This document shows positions 15,056-15,387 of a stretch of 15,387 nucleotides of DNA, piece by piece (position 1 is the first letter of the stretch; each line of letters begins with the position of its first letter). The position numbers and the translations under genes are program-made. The DNA comes from an uncultured Blautia sp. (GTDB lineage Bacteria; Bacillota; Clostridia; Lachnospirales; Lachnospiraceae), in assembly GCA_934371915.1 (NCBI GenBank), contig CAKROE010000057.1:1-15387 (forward strand), in the 5' to 3' direction. Under the pieces are notes generated by a model that was not told the origin of the DNA, ran no database searches, and saw nothing but the letters and a program-made list of their open reading frames with translations.

Positions 15056-15387
15056 TTAATGTGCACATTCCGCGATGCGGCAGAAGTTTTCAAGCAGTTC
15101 ATGGCCATACTCTGTCAGTACTGCCTCCGGATGAAACTGCACCCCATACAACGGAAGGTTCTTATGAGAAAGCCCCATCACCGCACCATCCTCTGATACA
15201 GCATCGACATGATATTCTGCCGGGATACTGTCTTCTCTCACGATCAGTGAATGATATCTCGTTACTTTAAAATGTTCCGGCAATCCCTGAAAGACACCTG
15301 TGCCTCTGTTACATATCTCTGTCACCTTTCCATGCATCGGTCGCTCACCTTTTTCTACCGTTGCACCACAGCAGTGTACAAGTACCT
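15056..15387 (-). CDS. pabA: Aminodeoxychorismate synthase component II (glutamine amidotransferase), 3' part
   Basis: Supplies ammonia from glutamine to PabB. The open frame runs through the right edge; the ATG at 15337 is internal, since VLVHCCGATVEKGERP before it continues the family sequence. The visible 109 residues include PMHGKVTEI, GVFQGLPEHFKVTRYHSLIV and YGVQFHPEAVLTEYGHELLENF. The C-terminal His-x-Glu of the class I amidotransferase triad is in FHPEA (most relatives have FHPES); the catalytic Cys lies outside. TrpG is nearly identical in this part, so the PabA call depends on downstream pabB and pabC; such subunits can also serve both pathways. The 77-base gap before pabB holds no promoter I can support. 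Confidence 0.9.
   Translation of the reverse strand, partial: VLVHCCGATVEKGERPMHGKVTEICNRGTGVFQGLPEHFKVTRYHSLIVREDSIPAEYHVDAVSEDGAVMGLSHKNLPLYGVQFHPEAVLTEYGHELLENFCRIAECAH

Noticed and set aside
15056..15337. A complete 93-residue amidotransferase-like gene starting at 15337
   Set aside because: The frame is open upstream to the window edge with family-typical sequence, so this is the end of a longer pabA, not a small gene.

Overview
This looks like an ordinary chromosomal segment from an anaerobic, spore-forming Firmicute, most likely a Lachnospiraceae-type gut Clostridium relative (Blautia, Dorea or Ruminococcus-like). The reasons are moderate-to-low GC, strong purine-rich Shine-Dalgarno sites, the forespore sigma factor SigG next to a YlmC/YmxH sporulation protein, an AlaA/GdhA/citrate synthase cluster, and a heterodimeric ABC exporter of the Firmicute type. 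The genus call is inference from gene content only. There is no sign of a phage, IS element, CRISPR array, tRNA or rRNA, and no intergenic gap exceeds 300 bases (the largest, 4010-4242, is 233).

Layout, left to right. On the minus strand, read right to left: alaA (alanine aminotransferase), a citrate synthase, a YqeG-family HAD phosphatase, aroK (shikimate kinase, ATGA-coupled to the phosphatase) and the 5' part of efp (elongation factor P), which has its own promoter. alaA is divergent from plus-strand gdhA (glutamate dehydrogenase), which has a clear promoter, a curious upstream mini-ORF and a strong terminator. Citrate synthase feeds 2-oxoglutarate formation, GdhA aminates it and AlaA uses the glutamate, so the left third is a carbon/nitrogen junction beside an aromatic-precursor gene.

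The middle holds minus-strand nrdR (ribonucleotide reductase repressor, with a perfect-consensus sigma-A promoter), divergent from plus-strand ymxH and sigG. sigG has a small perfect hairpin just before its Shine-Dalgarno site. sigG converges on a two-domain polyphosphate:AMP phosphotransferase (pap), and the two share a bidirectional terminator that overlaps the last codons of pap.

The right half is all minus strand. The pabA-pabB-pabC genes for 4-aminobenzoate (folate) synthesis enter from the right edge, with pabA cut by the window, and end at a terminator overlapping the end of pabC. They are followed by a two-gene heterodimeric ABC exporter with complementary consensus and degenerate ATP sites, its own promoter, a possible operator and a terminator.

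I did not find a convincing undescribed system. The most interesting items are regulatory: a 12-codon mini-ORF before gdhA that duplicates the gdhA start region, the sigG leader hairpin, a palindrome over the perfect nrdR promoter, and overlapping inverted repeats in the ABC exporter leader. At protein level, the shikimate kinase lacks the usual lid arginine and the GDH carries residues pointing to NADP(H).
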